Assembly (NCBI GenBank): GCA_963674545.2 | Contig: CAXXFB010000001.1 | Coordinates: 2,976,001-3,040,000 of the forward strand | Direction of reading: 5' to 3' | Source: JABGQS01 sp963674545 | GTDB taxonomy: Bacteria > Bacillota > Clostridia > Christensenellales > SZUA-584 | DNA: 64,000 nt | In this document: positions 34,213 through 42,437 of the stretch, piece by piece | How positions within the stretch are numbered: the first letter of the stretch is position 1 | Layout of the letters: each line of letters starts with the position of its first letter | Made by a program: the position numbers and the translations under genes | Notes under the pieces: generated by a model | What the model was told of the DNA's origin: nothing | The model's database searches: none | Seen by the model: only the letters and a program-made list of their open reading frames with translations

Positions 34213-34767
34213 TTAACCTAAAAGTTTCTTTCTCACCACCCATTTATCGTCGTCCTCGCTCACGATCTCAAAACCGTTTTTAGTATAAAGCTCAAGCGGT
34301 CCGTGATAGTGATGTGCGTCCGTTTCAACGCCCTTTGCCGGATAAGCCTCCGCGTATTCAAAGCCATCCTGTTTTGCTCCGTCAAGAGCAGCCTGCAAAA
34401 GCTTTGCCGCGATGCCCTTTCGTCTGTGCCACGGAGTGACGGTAAAGCACACTATGCTGAGCACCTTTTCGTCTGCGCTGGCCTTCTCCAGCCGTGCATA
34501 CGCATTTTTATCGTCAGCGTTTATCCATCCAACAGCCTTGCCGTCCGAAAATGCAAGATACCCATTCATGTTGCCGTACTTGATTGCTTTTCTGGCATAG
34601 CTGCGGTTCATCTCAGCCGTGCGCTTGCTCCACTCTTCATTGCAGAAATAGAAAAAGCAGCAGTAGCACTCCGCCCAATCGGGATTGTCTGAAAAAGCAT
34701 CGTTGTCAAAGAACCCAAGAAAATCCTGCGCCAAAGAAGGCGTAAGGCGTTGGATCTCAATTTGCAT
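34213..34767 (-). CDS. GNAT-family N-acetyltransferase
   Basis: A 184-residue acetyltransferase. The acetyl-CoA-binding motif A is seen as I-V-C-F-T-V-T-P-W-H-R-R-K-G-I-A-A-K-L-L (near residue 110), followed by the Y-x-K-N-G-F block near the end. A Cys/aromatic-rich region (W-A-E-C-Y-C-C-F-F-Y-F-C) lies near residue 30, a feature of a clostridial subgroup. The ATG at 34767 has AGAAGGG upstream. The start overlaps the upstream membrane-protein gene by 11 nt, suggesting coupling. The acceptor substrate is unknown. Confidence 0.85.
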   Translation of the reverse strand: MQIEIQRLTPSLAQDFLGFFDNDAFSDNPDWAECYCCFFYFCNEEWSKRTAEMNRSYARKAIKYGNMNGYLAFSDGKAVGWINADDKNAYARLEKASADEKVLSIVCFTVTPWHRRKGIAAKLLQAALDGAKQDGFEYAEAYPAKGVETDAHHYHGPLELYTKNGFEIVSEDDDKWVVRKKLLG

Positions 34768-35785
34768 TTTTACCCTTCTTTCCGCCAATAAGGCTAGCCG
34801 CCTGCATAATGAATACAAGCGCAAAAACAAGTCCGTAGAGTATAAGCGGGATCCATGTTATCTGATGGATATCCGCCCAGCCGACATCAGTGCCGGTAAA
34901 AGCGTTTGCCAAAAGTCCGCCGTATGTTATAAGCACGAGTGCGGCATAGCATACAATTATCCCGGCTATTGCGATTTTGTTTTTCAGAACACCGTAAACC
35001 TGAGTAACTATGAACATCATCATGAATCCGAAGAAGAACATAGGCCACATTCCGTTCTGCTGTCCCATAGCGACTATGGCCCCGTGAAACGCCACATACA
35101 CTTCCAGCAGAGTTATCCATTTAATATTTGTATGCCATCTGGTTTTTGCCAGCGAAAGCTGCGTCAGCAACATGAAGGCATATAGAAAACCTAGTATATG
35201 CCCAAGTGTTCCCTCGAACGGATGAAACCAAAATGTATATATAACTGCCCATGCTATGAAATACCCGTGCACCTTCTGAACGAGGTTTACACCGCCCTTA
35301 GGCAGAGAAACTTTTTTGCCAAAGAACAGTCCTCTGCGCTGGTTCAGCATAATAAGTATGAAAACGAGCATCACTATAACAGAACCCTGCGACGAAATTA
35401 CGGGAACGAACTGCGCAAGCGCATCGTAAAAGAACGCTGTTTGTAAAAGATGCAGCACGATGAACACAGCGTTGACTACAAGCAGCCAGAAATTGGTCCT
35501 TCCAATCCGCCCCTTTTGAAGCAGCGGCTGGTCTTTCAGCCGGAAGATAAGAACCCACACGGCTATCTGATGTGCGGCGTACAGCACCCACATAGTGACA
35601 GTTGCCCAGAGCTGCGGCTTTGGCAGCTTCCAGTAATACCACGCTGCACCTGTGTCCGGCAGCAGCACCGCCCTGAAACGCTCAAGCGAAAGAGAAACAA
35701 GATAGTTGGCGGCAACGAAGCCGAGCGAAACTATAAGGGCAATAATCAAAGCCTTTTTTAAACTGTAGGTTTTTGTCTCCTGCAT
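34757..35785 (-). CDS. Polytopic membrane protein of unknown function
   Basis: A 342-residue integral membrane protein with roughly nine hydrophobic segments. No family was recognised. Visible features: a long first helix after a short K-rich start, an amphipathic loop containing W-Y-Y-W-K-L-P, an R-L-K-D-Q-P cytoplasmic loop, H-G-Y-F-I-A-W-A-V-I-Y-T-F-W-F-H-P-F-E-type His/Trp-rich segments in the middle, and a K/G/N-rich tail. The spaced histidines inside predicted helices could bind a metal or heme, but this is speculation. AAGGAGTCG precedes the ATG. It is in line with a small membrane protein and DAHP synthase upstream and a GNAT gene downstream. Confidence 0.7.
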   Translation of the reverse strand: MQETKTYSLKKALIIALIVSLGFVAANYLVSLSLERFRAVLLPDTGAAWYYWKLPKPQLWATVTMWVLYAAHQIAVWVLIFRLKDQPLLQKGRIGRTNFWLLVVNAVFIVLHLLQTAFFYDALAQFVPVISSQGSVIVMLVFILIMLNQRRGLFFGKKVSLPKGGVNLVQKVHGYFIAWAVIYTFWFHPFEGTLGHILGFLYAFMLLTQLSLAKTRWHTNIKWITLLEVYVAFHGAIVAMGQQNGMWPMFFFGFMMMFIVTQVYGVLKNKIAIAGIIVCYAALVLITYGGLLANAFTGTDVGWADIHQITWIPLILYGLVFALVFIMQAASLIGGKKGKNAN

Positions 35786-35860
35786 CTTACGACTCCTTAA
35801 ATTTTATATTTACTTGAGTTGTTATTTACTTGTGTTTAAATGCGTGGAAGAAGCATCTTT

Positions 35861-36169
35861 CTATTCCGGAAATGTGAATAGCATTACCGTATATGCTGTA
35901 ATGCACAGCCCGATAATTACAGCGATGAATACTAAAAGCGCCCTTTCCCTAGAGGCGAAAAACGATATCAGACCTGTAATGAAAGAGGCGGCAGCGCCGA
36001 GCACAGCAAACAACATCGGCAGGAACAGCGCCAGATTTGAGTAAACATAATCCCCGCCTCGCTGGCCAAAGATATTCACCATACCAAAGAATACGAGCAG
36101 TCCGAGAATAAAAACGAATATCAAACCAAACGACCACTTTCCAAGCTTCGATTTAGGCAGTATTGTCAT
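35861..36169 (-). CDS. Small membrane protein, three predicted helices
   Basis: A 102-residue protein with hydrophobic segments at about 12-33, 42-68 and 78-98 and no recognised domain. AAGAAGGTG lies 7 nt before the ATG, so it is very likely translated. It begins 20 bp after the DAHP synthase gene and 75 bp before the larger membrane protein; all are on the minus strand, so the genes may be co-transcribed. Function unknown. Confidence 0.7.
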   Translation of the reverse strand: MTILPKSKLGKWSFGLIFVFILGLLVFFGMVNIFGQRGGDYVYSNLALFLPMLFAVLGAAASFITGLISFFASRERALLVFIAVIIGLCITAYTVMLFTFPE

Positions 36170-36189
36170 GACAACACCTTCTTTATATT

Positions 36190-37221
36190 TTATTTTATGC
36201 TCTCGGCAATGCTGAATATAAGTTTTTCAGATTCGTCCCATCCAAGACAAGCGTCCGTGATGGACTTACCGTAAATATTTTCACCGATCTCCTGACGGTC
36301 TTCTACGATATAACTTTCAATCATAAGCCCTTTTATCATTTTTTTGAGCTTTGAGTCATAGTTGCGGCTATACATTACTTCCTTGGCTATCCTCGGTTGC
36401 TCGTAGAAAAGCTTTCCGGAGTTTGCGTGGTTAGTGTCAACGATGATTGCGGGGTTTTTAAGATTCCTTGCCTCATACATACGCGCAAATCTGATAAGAT
36501 CCTCGTAATGATAGTTCGGTATTGTGTGTCCGCTGAAGTCCACCGCTCCGCGCAGTATAGCATGTGCATAGTCATTACCGGCAGTTTTGACTTCCCATCC
36601 GTTATATATAAAGTTGTGCTGTATCTGCGCAGCCTTTATTGCGTTTAGCACAACTGTCATGTCGCCGCTTGTCGGGTTCTTCATCCCCACAGGCGTCGCC
36701 ACTCCGCTTGCCGTCAGTCTGTGTCCCTGGTTCTCCACAGATCGTGCGCCTACTGCGTTATATGCCAGAACGTCCGATAGGTATGTATAGTTCTCGGGGT
36801 ATAGCATCTCGTCCGCCGCCGGCATACCGTACTCGCAAAGCGCCTTTATGTGCAGCCGCCTTATGGCTTTTATACCTTCGTAAAGGTCGTTGTCTTCTGA
36901 AGGGTCGGGCTGGTGAACCATTCCCTTATACCCTTCGCCGGTCGTTCTTGGTTTGTTAGTATAAATCCGGGGTATGATAAGTATCTTGTCGCTTACCTTT
37001 TCCTGAACCTTGCTCAGTCTGCCGATATAATCGCAGACAGAATCCTCACTGTCTGCAGAACACGGCCCGATAATAAGCAGGAATCGCTCATCACTTCCCT
37101 CAAATATCCGTTTTATTTCAGCGTCTCTTTTTTTCTTGCTAGCTGCAGCGTCCTTTGGCAGCGGCAGCTGCTCTCTTATCTGCTCCGATGTTGGTATCTG
37201 TTTTATGAACTCTATATTCAT
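36190..37221 (-). CDS. aroF: 3-deoxy-7-phosphoheptulonate synthase (DAHP synthase, class I)
   Basis: A 343-residue enzyme condensing phosphoenolpyruvate and erythrose 4-phosphate, the first step of the shikimate pathway. Family blocks: I-I-G-P-C-S-A near residue 50, P-R-I-Y-T-N-K-P-R-T-T, P-D-P-S-E-D-N-D-L, G-A-R-S-V-E-N-Q-x-H-R, P-V-G-M-K-N-P-T-S-G-D, and C-terminal metal-binding D-T-N-H-A-N-S-G-K and S-I-T-D-A-C-L-G-W. Length and motifs match the AroF/G/H type. GGGAG precedes the ATG. On the minus strand TATAAT at 37266-37261 may be its -10, but the -35 is poor. No T-box or Trp attenuator is visible in the 190-bp upstream gap. Which AroF/G/H isozyme it corresponds to is not resolvable. Confidence 0.93.
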   Translation of the reverse strand: MNIEFIKQIPTSEQIREQLPLPKDAAASKKKRDAEIKRIFEGSDERFLLIIGPCSADSEDSVCDYIGRLSKVQEKVSDKILIIPRIYTNKPRTTGEGYKGMVHQPDPSEDNDLYEGIKAIRRLHIKALCEYGMPAADEMLYPENYTYLSDVLAYNAVGARSVENQGHRLTASGVATPVGMKNPTSGDMTVVLNAIKAAQIQHNFIYNGWEVKTAGNDYAHAILRGAVDFSGHTIPNYHYEDLIRFARMYEARNLKNPAIIVDTNHANSGKLFYEQPRIAKEVMYSRNYDSKLKKMIKGLMIESYIVEDRQEIGENIYGKSITDACLGWDESEKLIFSIAESIK

Positions 37222-37413
37222 GTATACTCCCAGTGACGGCTATGCCGTTTTCTCAATTTGATTATATCATATTATTGTGCTATTAAAAACAATATATATA
37301 GCTGGCATTGTGGCAATCATATGTTGATGTTAAAATATATCTGTATTACAATTAATTATATATTAAGCTGCTAATATTAAGCGCCACATATTATTAAACC
37401 TTCGGAGGTGTGT

Positions 37414-38199
37414 ATGCCGAAAATCACCGAAAAATCTGATGTGAAAAACATAGAAGACCTTATTACATATATCGACTACAGGACATCGAATAAAAGAAAA
37501 AGGATATATCACTATACTTCTCTCAACAATCTGATTTTGATACTGAAGAATAAAAAGCTGCTTTTAAACAACCTTAAAAATATGAACGACAGAATGGAGT
37601 ACAAACTGTCAAGCAAGTACACAAAAGAGAATCTGTATGTTGCCAGTTTTACTTACTATCATATAGAGAGCATACATTACTGGGTAATATACGGCAAAAG
37701 CAGCCCGTATGCTGTCAAGGTTTCATTTAAAACGGAGGATTTTATACACCCGGATGATTTCACTTATGAAGCTTTGGATGGTAAAAAAATCAAATTAAAA
37801 AGCGCAGAATTACGTGAAATGATTTATCACAATCCTAAAACAGACAAATGGAGAAATGCATCGAATTATTTTAATAATCTTGAGGAGAGTGAAGACGTGA
37901 TAAGGAAAAGGCTGCGTGGTCTGTGTAAATATAATGTTTGGGAACATGAAAAGGAAATACGTTTGTTGGCTTCGGCGGATGAAAGGTTTGAAAAGATATT
38001 TGTAAACCTGAATGAAGAACTGTTCAACTCAATACAAATAACCTTTAGCCCCTGGCTTGAGGATGCGGTAAGAGTAGAATTTGAAGATATGTTATATAAT
38101 ATACTTCTTAAACATAAATTTAAAAGCCTTCCTGGGAAGGAAGAGCTTTTCAAGAAAAGTGAGCTCTCAGAACAGATAGCGCCAATGTTTCCTTATTGA
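37414..38199 (+). CDS. DUF2971 protein
   Basis: A 261-residue soluble protein. The N-terminal block H-Y-T-S-L-N-N-L-I-L-I-L-K-N-K-K-L-L-L-N-N (about 30-52) and the later W-E-H-E-K-E-I-R-L-L are the conserved parts of DUF2971. The family has no settled function; it is scattered in accessory regions, sometimes beside defence genes, and is thought to contain an ADP-ribosyltransferase-like or nuclease-like fold only by remote arguments. The ATG at 37414 follows CGGAGG. The gene stands alone, is AT-richer than its neighbours, and ends at a bidirectional terminator. Confidence 0.78.
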   Translation: MPKITEKSDVKNIEDLITYIDYRTSNKRKRIYHYTSLNNLILILKNKKLLLNNLKNMNDRMEYKLSSKYTKENLYVASFTYYHIESIHYWVIYGKSSPYAVKVSFKTEDFIHPDDFTYEALDGKKIKLKSAELREMIYHNPKTDKWRNASNYFNNLEESEDVIRKRLRGLCKYNVWEHEKEIRLLASADERFEKIFVNLNEELFNSIQITFSPWLEDAVRVEFEDMLYNILLKHKFKSLPGKEELFKKSELSEQIAPMFPY

Positions 38200-38248
38200 T
38201 ACGATTTTCACCTCATTGACGTACATGTCGGCGGGAATACTGATATAA

Positions 38249-38276
38249 AAAACCGCCGCAGTAATACGACGGTTTT
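38249..38276. terminator. Bidirectional terminator
   Basis: AAAACCGCCG pairs with CGACGGTTTT (one mismatch) around an 8-nt loop, between convergent genes. Confidence 0.7.
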
Positions 38277-38285
38277 CATATAAAT

Positions 38286-39368
38286 TTAATACTTATACCC
38301 TTGCGCCACTTCCATCATCGCAAATACGTTTTCTCTCGGCGTTTCAAAAGGCACCATGTCTCCTGCCGCCAGCACATAAGCTCCGTTCTTTCCTGCTCCT
38401 TCGATGCAGCTAAGCGCCTCTTGTCTGACTTCTTCAGGCGTTCCGCTAGAAAGTGTAACGGTGTTTACTCCGCCCATGAGTGCGGTGTTTTCGCCAATTC
38501 TTCTGCGGAAATCTGCGGGGGATACTCCGCCCAGCGGGTCCATCGGTTCGATGCAGTCCGCACCAAGCTGCGCAATACGTTCAACTATCGGATCGACGTT
38601 TCCGCATATGTGCACATATATCTTCATGCCTGTCGGTTTCACTTCTTCTATGAACTGCTTAAAGCACGGGAAGGAATATTTCTCGAATATCTGCGGCGAA
38701 ATTACAGAGCATGAGCTCCACGGGTCGCCCGAATATATGGTGTCTATTCCGCACTTGCTGTAAGCCTTTGCCCTGTTTACGGCGATGCAAAGATGCTTTT
38801 CTATAAGCGCCTGCACCAATTCCTCGTTGTCATAAAGGTCAAAGAGTGCATTATCCATGCCTCTGGAGCTGACGACCGGGCTGAGCCCAAGACCGATGCC
38901 TGCCACCTTGCAGAAGTCGTCTCCTGCCCAGCCGACAACTTCACGGTAAAGTTCGAACTCCTGCGAAGCGTATATTTCATCAACTTCCGGCACTTTCATA
39001 TTGTGTACGTCGTCAATAGACTTTATTGGGTACTCGTCCGGCTCAATGCCGCCGGTTCCAAGATTGAGAGTGCCCGTCCTTTTGCCGGTGTCAGCGTCAA
39101 TGGCGATATATTCGCTGCCGGACTTGCTGATTTTATACTTCACCGGGCTTCCGCCGAGTATCCGCAACCCGTCCGACTGATAGAGCTTTGTTATTTCAAA
39201 CATCAGCTCCATTCTATAATGCGGGTCTTCGATGCACTTTATGATACCAGCCTCATAGTCGTCTTCAAGCTGCAGTACTGCGTGCGGGAAACAGATCTGG
39301 GGCATGAACGGCACCCGGTCTGCTTTTCCTCCCGACATCGCAGTAATCACCCTCTCCATACCGGTCAT
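38286..39368 (-). CDS. Uroporphyrinogen-decarboxylase/MtaA-like family protein
   Basis: A 360-residue UroD-fold TIM barrel. The start R-V-I-T-A-M-x-G-G-K-A-D-R-V-P-F and the blocks Y-S-G-D-P-W-S-S-C, Y-V-H-I-C-G-N and L-G-G-V-S-P-A-D belong to the branch that includes corrinoid:coenzyme M methyltransferases (MtaA/MtbA-like). H-I-C keeps two of the zinc ligands; the usual C-terminal zinc cysteine is not obvious (A-A-G-D-M-V). It is therefore not heme-synthetic UroD, and activity as a zinc methyltransferase is uncertain. The start at 39368 follows AGAAGGA. It is 19 bp downstream of a DapA-like gene and under the likely control of the divergent AraC gene. Confidence 0.8.
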   Translation of the reverse strand: MTGMERVITAMSGGKADRVPFMPQICFPHAVLQLEDDYEAGIIKCIEDPHYRMELMFEITKLYQSDGLRILGGSPVKYKISKSGSEYIAIDADTGKRTGTLNLGTGGIEPDEYPIKSIDDVHNMKVPEVDEIYASQEFELYREVVGWAGDDFCKVAGIGLGLSPVVSSRGMDNALFDLYDNEELVQALIEKHLCIAVNRAKAYSKCGIDTIYSGDPWSSCSVISPQIFEKYSFPCFKQFIEEVKPTGMKIYVHICGNVDPIVERIAQLGADCIEPMDPLGGVSPADFRRRIGENTALMGGVNTVTLSSGTPEEVRQEALSCIEGAGKNGAYVLAAGDMVPFETPRENVFAMMEVAQGYKY

Positions 39369-39387
39369 ATTTCTATCCTTCTTTCCA

Positions 39388-40323
39388 TCAACCCTTGTCA
39401 TAGACAAGTTCAGGATACTTCTCCAGCATCTGCTGCCTCATCTTGGCTATATCCTCATCAGGCACAGGCAGATACGGTTCTCTTATCCTGTTGCTGCCTG
39501 TAAGGAAACCGGCCGCGATGACCTGCGCCCTGTCAATTGCAGGGTCCCAATATCCCTTCTCGATAACGGGCATAGCCACTTCCATGAGGTAGTCGTTCCA
39601 TATATGCTGATATCTCATCGCTTCATCCCACTTCTTGTCTACGCACAGGTTATACCAGTCTACGCAGAACTGCGGGTTCATGCAGTAAACAACGGTTATT
39701 ATTCCCTTGCCGCCCAGCATCATGTTAGGCACAAAGAACGATTCTCCCGGGAAGTGCACCAGCTCCGGCGATTCTCTGAAAAGATTGTACTGATACATGT
39801 AATCAGCTTTTGTAGATTTAGAGCCAATAAAGTTTTTTGGCAGGTGGGGGAGGACTCTTTTATAGTCCTTGCCTTCATATAATATCTTTGTCCTTGATAT
39901 GTTATAGTGTATGACTGCCATGTCTGGGTCGACGGCACATACCTGCTGCAGGAAATGAAGCTGTTCGTCTTCTCTAAGCTGGATCCACGGCGGGAAAGCG
40001 GGCATGATCGACTCGATGCCTTTCTCAGCGCAGTATTCCGCCATCCGAAGAACTTCTCTTGTGTTAAGTGCGGTGGTGCCAACGCCTGTGTTTATATCAT
40101 ATTTGCTTGTGACTTCAACAAAAGCGTCTACCATGATCTTGAACTCTTCAAGGTCAAGTGCATAGAATTCGCCTGTGCTGCCTGTGGTATAGATTGCATG
40201 GGCTCCGTTTTCGCAGATACGCTTGGTGTTCTCCTTAAATACGTCTACGTTGAAGTTGTAGTTCTCGTCCCATTCAAGCGGAACAGCGGCCCAGATGCCG
40301 TGCAGGTTTTCTCTGGTCAACAT
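39388..40323 (-). CDS. Dihydrodipicolinate synthase/N-acetylneuraminate lyase family aldolase
   Basis: A 311-residue class I aldolase. The G-S-T-G-E motif (48-52), Y140 and the Schiff-base lysine K169 (in I-G-S-K-S) are spaced as in DapA/NanA proteins. R-E-P-Y near the C-terminus is also family-like. True DapA in lysine synthesis is usually shorter and has a canonical Y-N-x-P segment, replaced here by Y-N-I-S. This protein probably cleaves or forms a 2-keto acid bond in catabolism. AAGGAGGAA precedes the ATG. The pairing with a UroD-like gene and a divergent AraC regulator suggests an inducible pathway of unknown substrate. Confidence 0.85.
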   Translation of the reverse strand: MLTRENLHGIWAAVPLEWDENYNFNVDVFKENTKRICENGAHAIYTTGSTGEFYALDLEEFKIMVDAFVEVTSKYDINTGVGTTALNTREVLRMAEYCAEKGIESIMPAFPPWIQLREDEQLHFLQQVCAVDPDMAVIHYNISRTKILYEGKDYKRVLPHLPKNFIGSKSTKADYMYQYNLFRESPELVHFPGESFFVPNMMLGGKGIITVVYCMNPQFCVDWYNLCVDKKWDEAMRYQHIWNDYLMEVAMPVIEKGYWDPAIDRAQVIAAGFLTGSNRIREPYLPVPDEDIAKMRQQMLEKYPELVYDKG

Positions 40324-40499
40324 AAAAGATTTCCTCCTTGCTGTTTCGAGTTGATAGATAATTTAGCAGCTTTTTTTTGCGTCCCGGCTGCATACGATTG
40401 TCAAGTAAAATATACCAAAATCACTTGCCGCCCGCCACTACATTTACGGACTAAAAAGGTACAGATATGTCCGGAAGTCAAACTATTTTCAATAAATCA

Positions 40500-40527
40500 T
40501 TGTAAATTCAGGACATTATTCTATAAT
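40500..40527 (+). promoter_or_regulatory. Candidate promoter of the AraC gene
   Basis: TTGTAA (40500-40505) and TATAAT (40522-40527) are separated by 16 bp, 35 bp before the start. The divergent 238-bp gap also contains paired GGACAT/ATGTCC-like half-sites (near 40468-40473 and 40511-40516) that could be regulator sites. Confidence 0.5.
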
Positions 40528-40561
40528 GATAATATGTCAATAAAATTTTAAGGACTCGCAA

Positions 40562-41443
40562 ATGAAAACGTTTACTGTAGATCTTTGTGTGGCTTCATTG
40601 CCTATGCGCCTTGTCGCAATCGGTTTTGTCAAAGATTTAAAATATCAAATGAGCCATATGTTCCAGCACAGGCACAGCCTTTTCGAAATGCAGTACGTTA
40701 CACAAGGGCAGTGCACGGTAAAGATAGACAGGCAGGTCTGTACACAAAGCGAAGGGGAAGTCTTCCTTATTGCGCCGGGAGTCTATCATTCCCAGAAATC
40801 CTGTACCTCTCCGTTCGAAAAGATGTGTATCATATTCGAGATACCGGCGCCGCCGCCCGGAAGTTTGAATGGCGCAAGAGAGTTGTTTTTGTCTCTCAGT
40901 ATGTCGAAATGTTTCTCTTGCAGTGCCGAAGACATGGCTCCGGCGTTTGCAGCACTCAAACTGGCGCTCAAAGACTGGGACACAAAAGTGTGCGGAATAG
41001 ACGAGATCCGTGTCCTGACAGAACTGCTGATTCTTCGTCTTATACAGCACAGGAGTGCTCCCGAAGATGGCAATGAGGAGGCGGCATATGCACACGAACA
41101 ACGCGCCTATATTATAGATGAGTTCTTCAACTGCAACTTTCATCTCAACGACGGAGATACTGCCCTGGCTAAAATCCTGGGAGTAAGCGTGCGTCAGCTA
41201 AACAGGATATTAAAGAGTTTATACGGTTGCAACTTCCGTGAAAAGCTGAAGGAAATACGCCTTGAAGTCGCGACAGACCTTCTTGCGGCCGGAAGGAGCA
41301 TTACAGAGATATCCGAAATAACAGGCTACAGCTGTCCTGCTAATTTCTCGACATTCATAAAGAACGCTACCGGCAAGACCCCAAGCCAGCTCCGGAAGAG
41401 CATCTCGGGAAACCAGCAGCAGACCCACAACACGTTATATTAA
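40562..41443 (+). CDS. AraC-family transcriptional regulator
   Basis: A 293-residue regulator with an N-terminal cupin-like domain (about 25-110; H-R-H-S-L-F-E-M-Q-Y-V and I-A-P-G-V-Y-H) and a C-terminal double helix-turn-helix (about 195-285; L-A-K-I-L-G-V-S-V-R-Q-L-N-R-x-L and I-S-E-I-T-G-Y-S-C-P-A-N-F-S-T-F-I-K). The cupin probably binds a small effector. It is transcribed away from the DapA-like/UroD-like pair and most likely activates it. There is no obvious ribosome site immediately before the ATG beyond AAGGA at -13. Confidence 0.9.
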   Translation: MKTFTVDLCVASLPMRLVAIGFVKDLKYQMSHMFQHRHSLFEMQYVTQGQCTVKIDRQVCTQSEGEVFLIAPGVYHSQKSCTSPFEKMCIIFEIPAPPPGSLNGARELFLSLSMSKCFSCSAEDMAPAFAALKLALKDWDTKVCGIDEIRVLTELLILRLIQHRSAPEDGNEEAAYAHEQRAYIIDEFFNCNFHLNDGDTALAKILGVSVRQLNRILKSLYGCNFREKLKEIRLEVATDLLAAGRSITEISEITGYSCPANFSTFIKNATGKTPSQLRKSISGNQQQTHNTLY

Positions 41444-41512
41444 AGACTGCGGTTTGCATATGATTTATACATGAAGTGTGATATAATATCAGCATGACCG
41501 GGGGGTAACATT

Positions 41513-42407
41513 TTGTCAGTAATAACGATATCAAGACAGCCTTACAGCTGCGGAGATGAAGTCGCAAAACAAATAAGCCAAAGCCTTGGGTGGGAGCTTA
41601 TAACAAGAGAAAAACTGCTTAGCGAGTTCCTGCCAGATATAGTGTTTGCGCACGATATTAACATGCTTAAAACCAGTGCAAAATATTACTTGAATTCTTT
41701 TGGTAAAACCACATACCTCGACTATATCAGAAAATCACTTAACGATTACGCTAAAACAAACTCTGCTGTGTTTGCCGGTTTTGGTTCCCAGATGATTTTT
41801 TCGGGCTTTGAAGGCGCTATCCATATTCGTATAATCGCACCGCAGGATATGCGCATAAAGAAAGTCATAGCGGACTTCGACCTATCAGAAGAAGAAGCTG
41901 AAAAGATACTGGTAACTGCAGACAGGAAACAAAGAAGATTCATAACGACGCTTTACGAAGAGGATATAACAGACCCGATTCATTATAATTTAACTATAAA
42001 CATGGATAGTACTACCGTAGCTGAAGCCGCTGCCTGTGTTCTCTCGCTCGTGGAAGGGCGCAGCTCGCAGGAAGAGGAGCAACAGGCAGAAGAAGAGCCT
42101 GCTCAGCAGGGGCCGGTTCTTAAAAATCCTGCAGAAGTTGAGTTCGCCAAAGCTGCTCGATATGTACAACATAGGCTGGAAGTACGAACCCAAGGCTTTC
42201 CCGATAGAATGGGATGCAGAAGGCAATGTAACATCGGCATTCCGGCCGGATTTCTATCTGACCGACTTCGACACATATATAGAGCTCACAACCATGAACC
42301 AGCGTTATGTTACCCAAAAGAACAGGAAAGCAAAAAAACTAAAGAAGCTATATCCGGATGTTAATATAAAGATAGTATATAAAAAAGGATTTCCGTTCGC
42401 TAGTTGA
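41513..42407 (+). CDS. Cytidylate-kinase-like protein with C-terminal nuclease-like domain, frameshifted
   Basis: The N-terminal part (from a TTG start at 41513, preceded by GGGGGT) resembles the cytidylate-kinase-like family: I-T-I-S-R-Q-x-Y-S-x-G-D-E-V-A, then a helical lid and D-x-x-H-Y-N-L near residue 165. An acidic E/Q linker follows (about 185-205). After codon AAA at 42149-42151 the homologous sequence continues one base further on: L-L-D-M-Y-N-I-G-W-K-Y-E-P-K-A-F-P ... F-R-P-D-F-Y-L ... Y-I-E-L-T-T, ending at 42407. This tail looks like a compact PD-(D/E)xK-type domain. Without a +1 shift the protein ends in unrelated sequence at 42364. Sequencing error, decay or recoding are all possible. 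Confidence 0.72.
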
Positions 42408-42437
42408 ACGGTTCAATCTCAGCAGAGGCGGTACAAA

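Noticed and set aside
37222..37413. T-box or tryptophan-type attenuator upstream of DAHP synthase
   Set aside because: No T-box consensus, Trp-rich leader ORF or terminator/antiterminator pair found in the 190-bp gap.
38793..39503. 236-codon plus-strand frame antisense to the UroD-like and DapA-like genes
   Set aside because: Its composition mirrors the opposite coding strand, and no domain or ribosome site was seen.
39907..40551. 214-codon plus-strand frame antisense to the DapA-like gene
   Set aside because: It overlaps the convincing aldolase gene and the divergent promoter region; no recognisable family.
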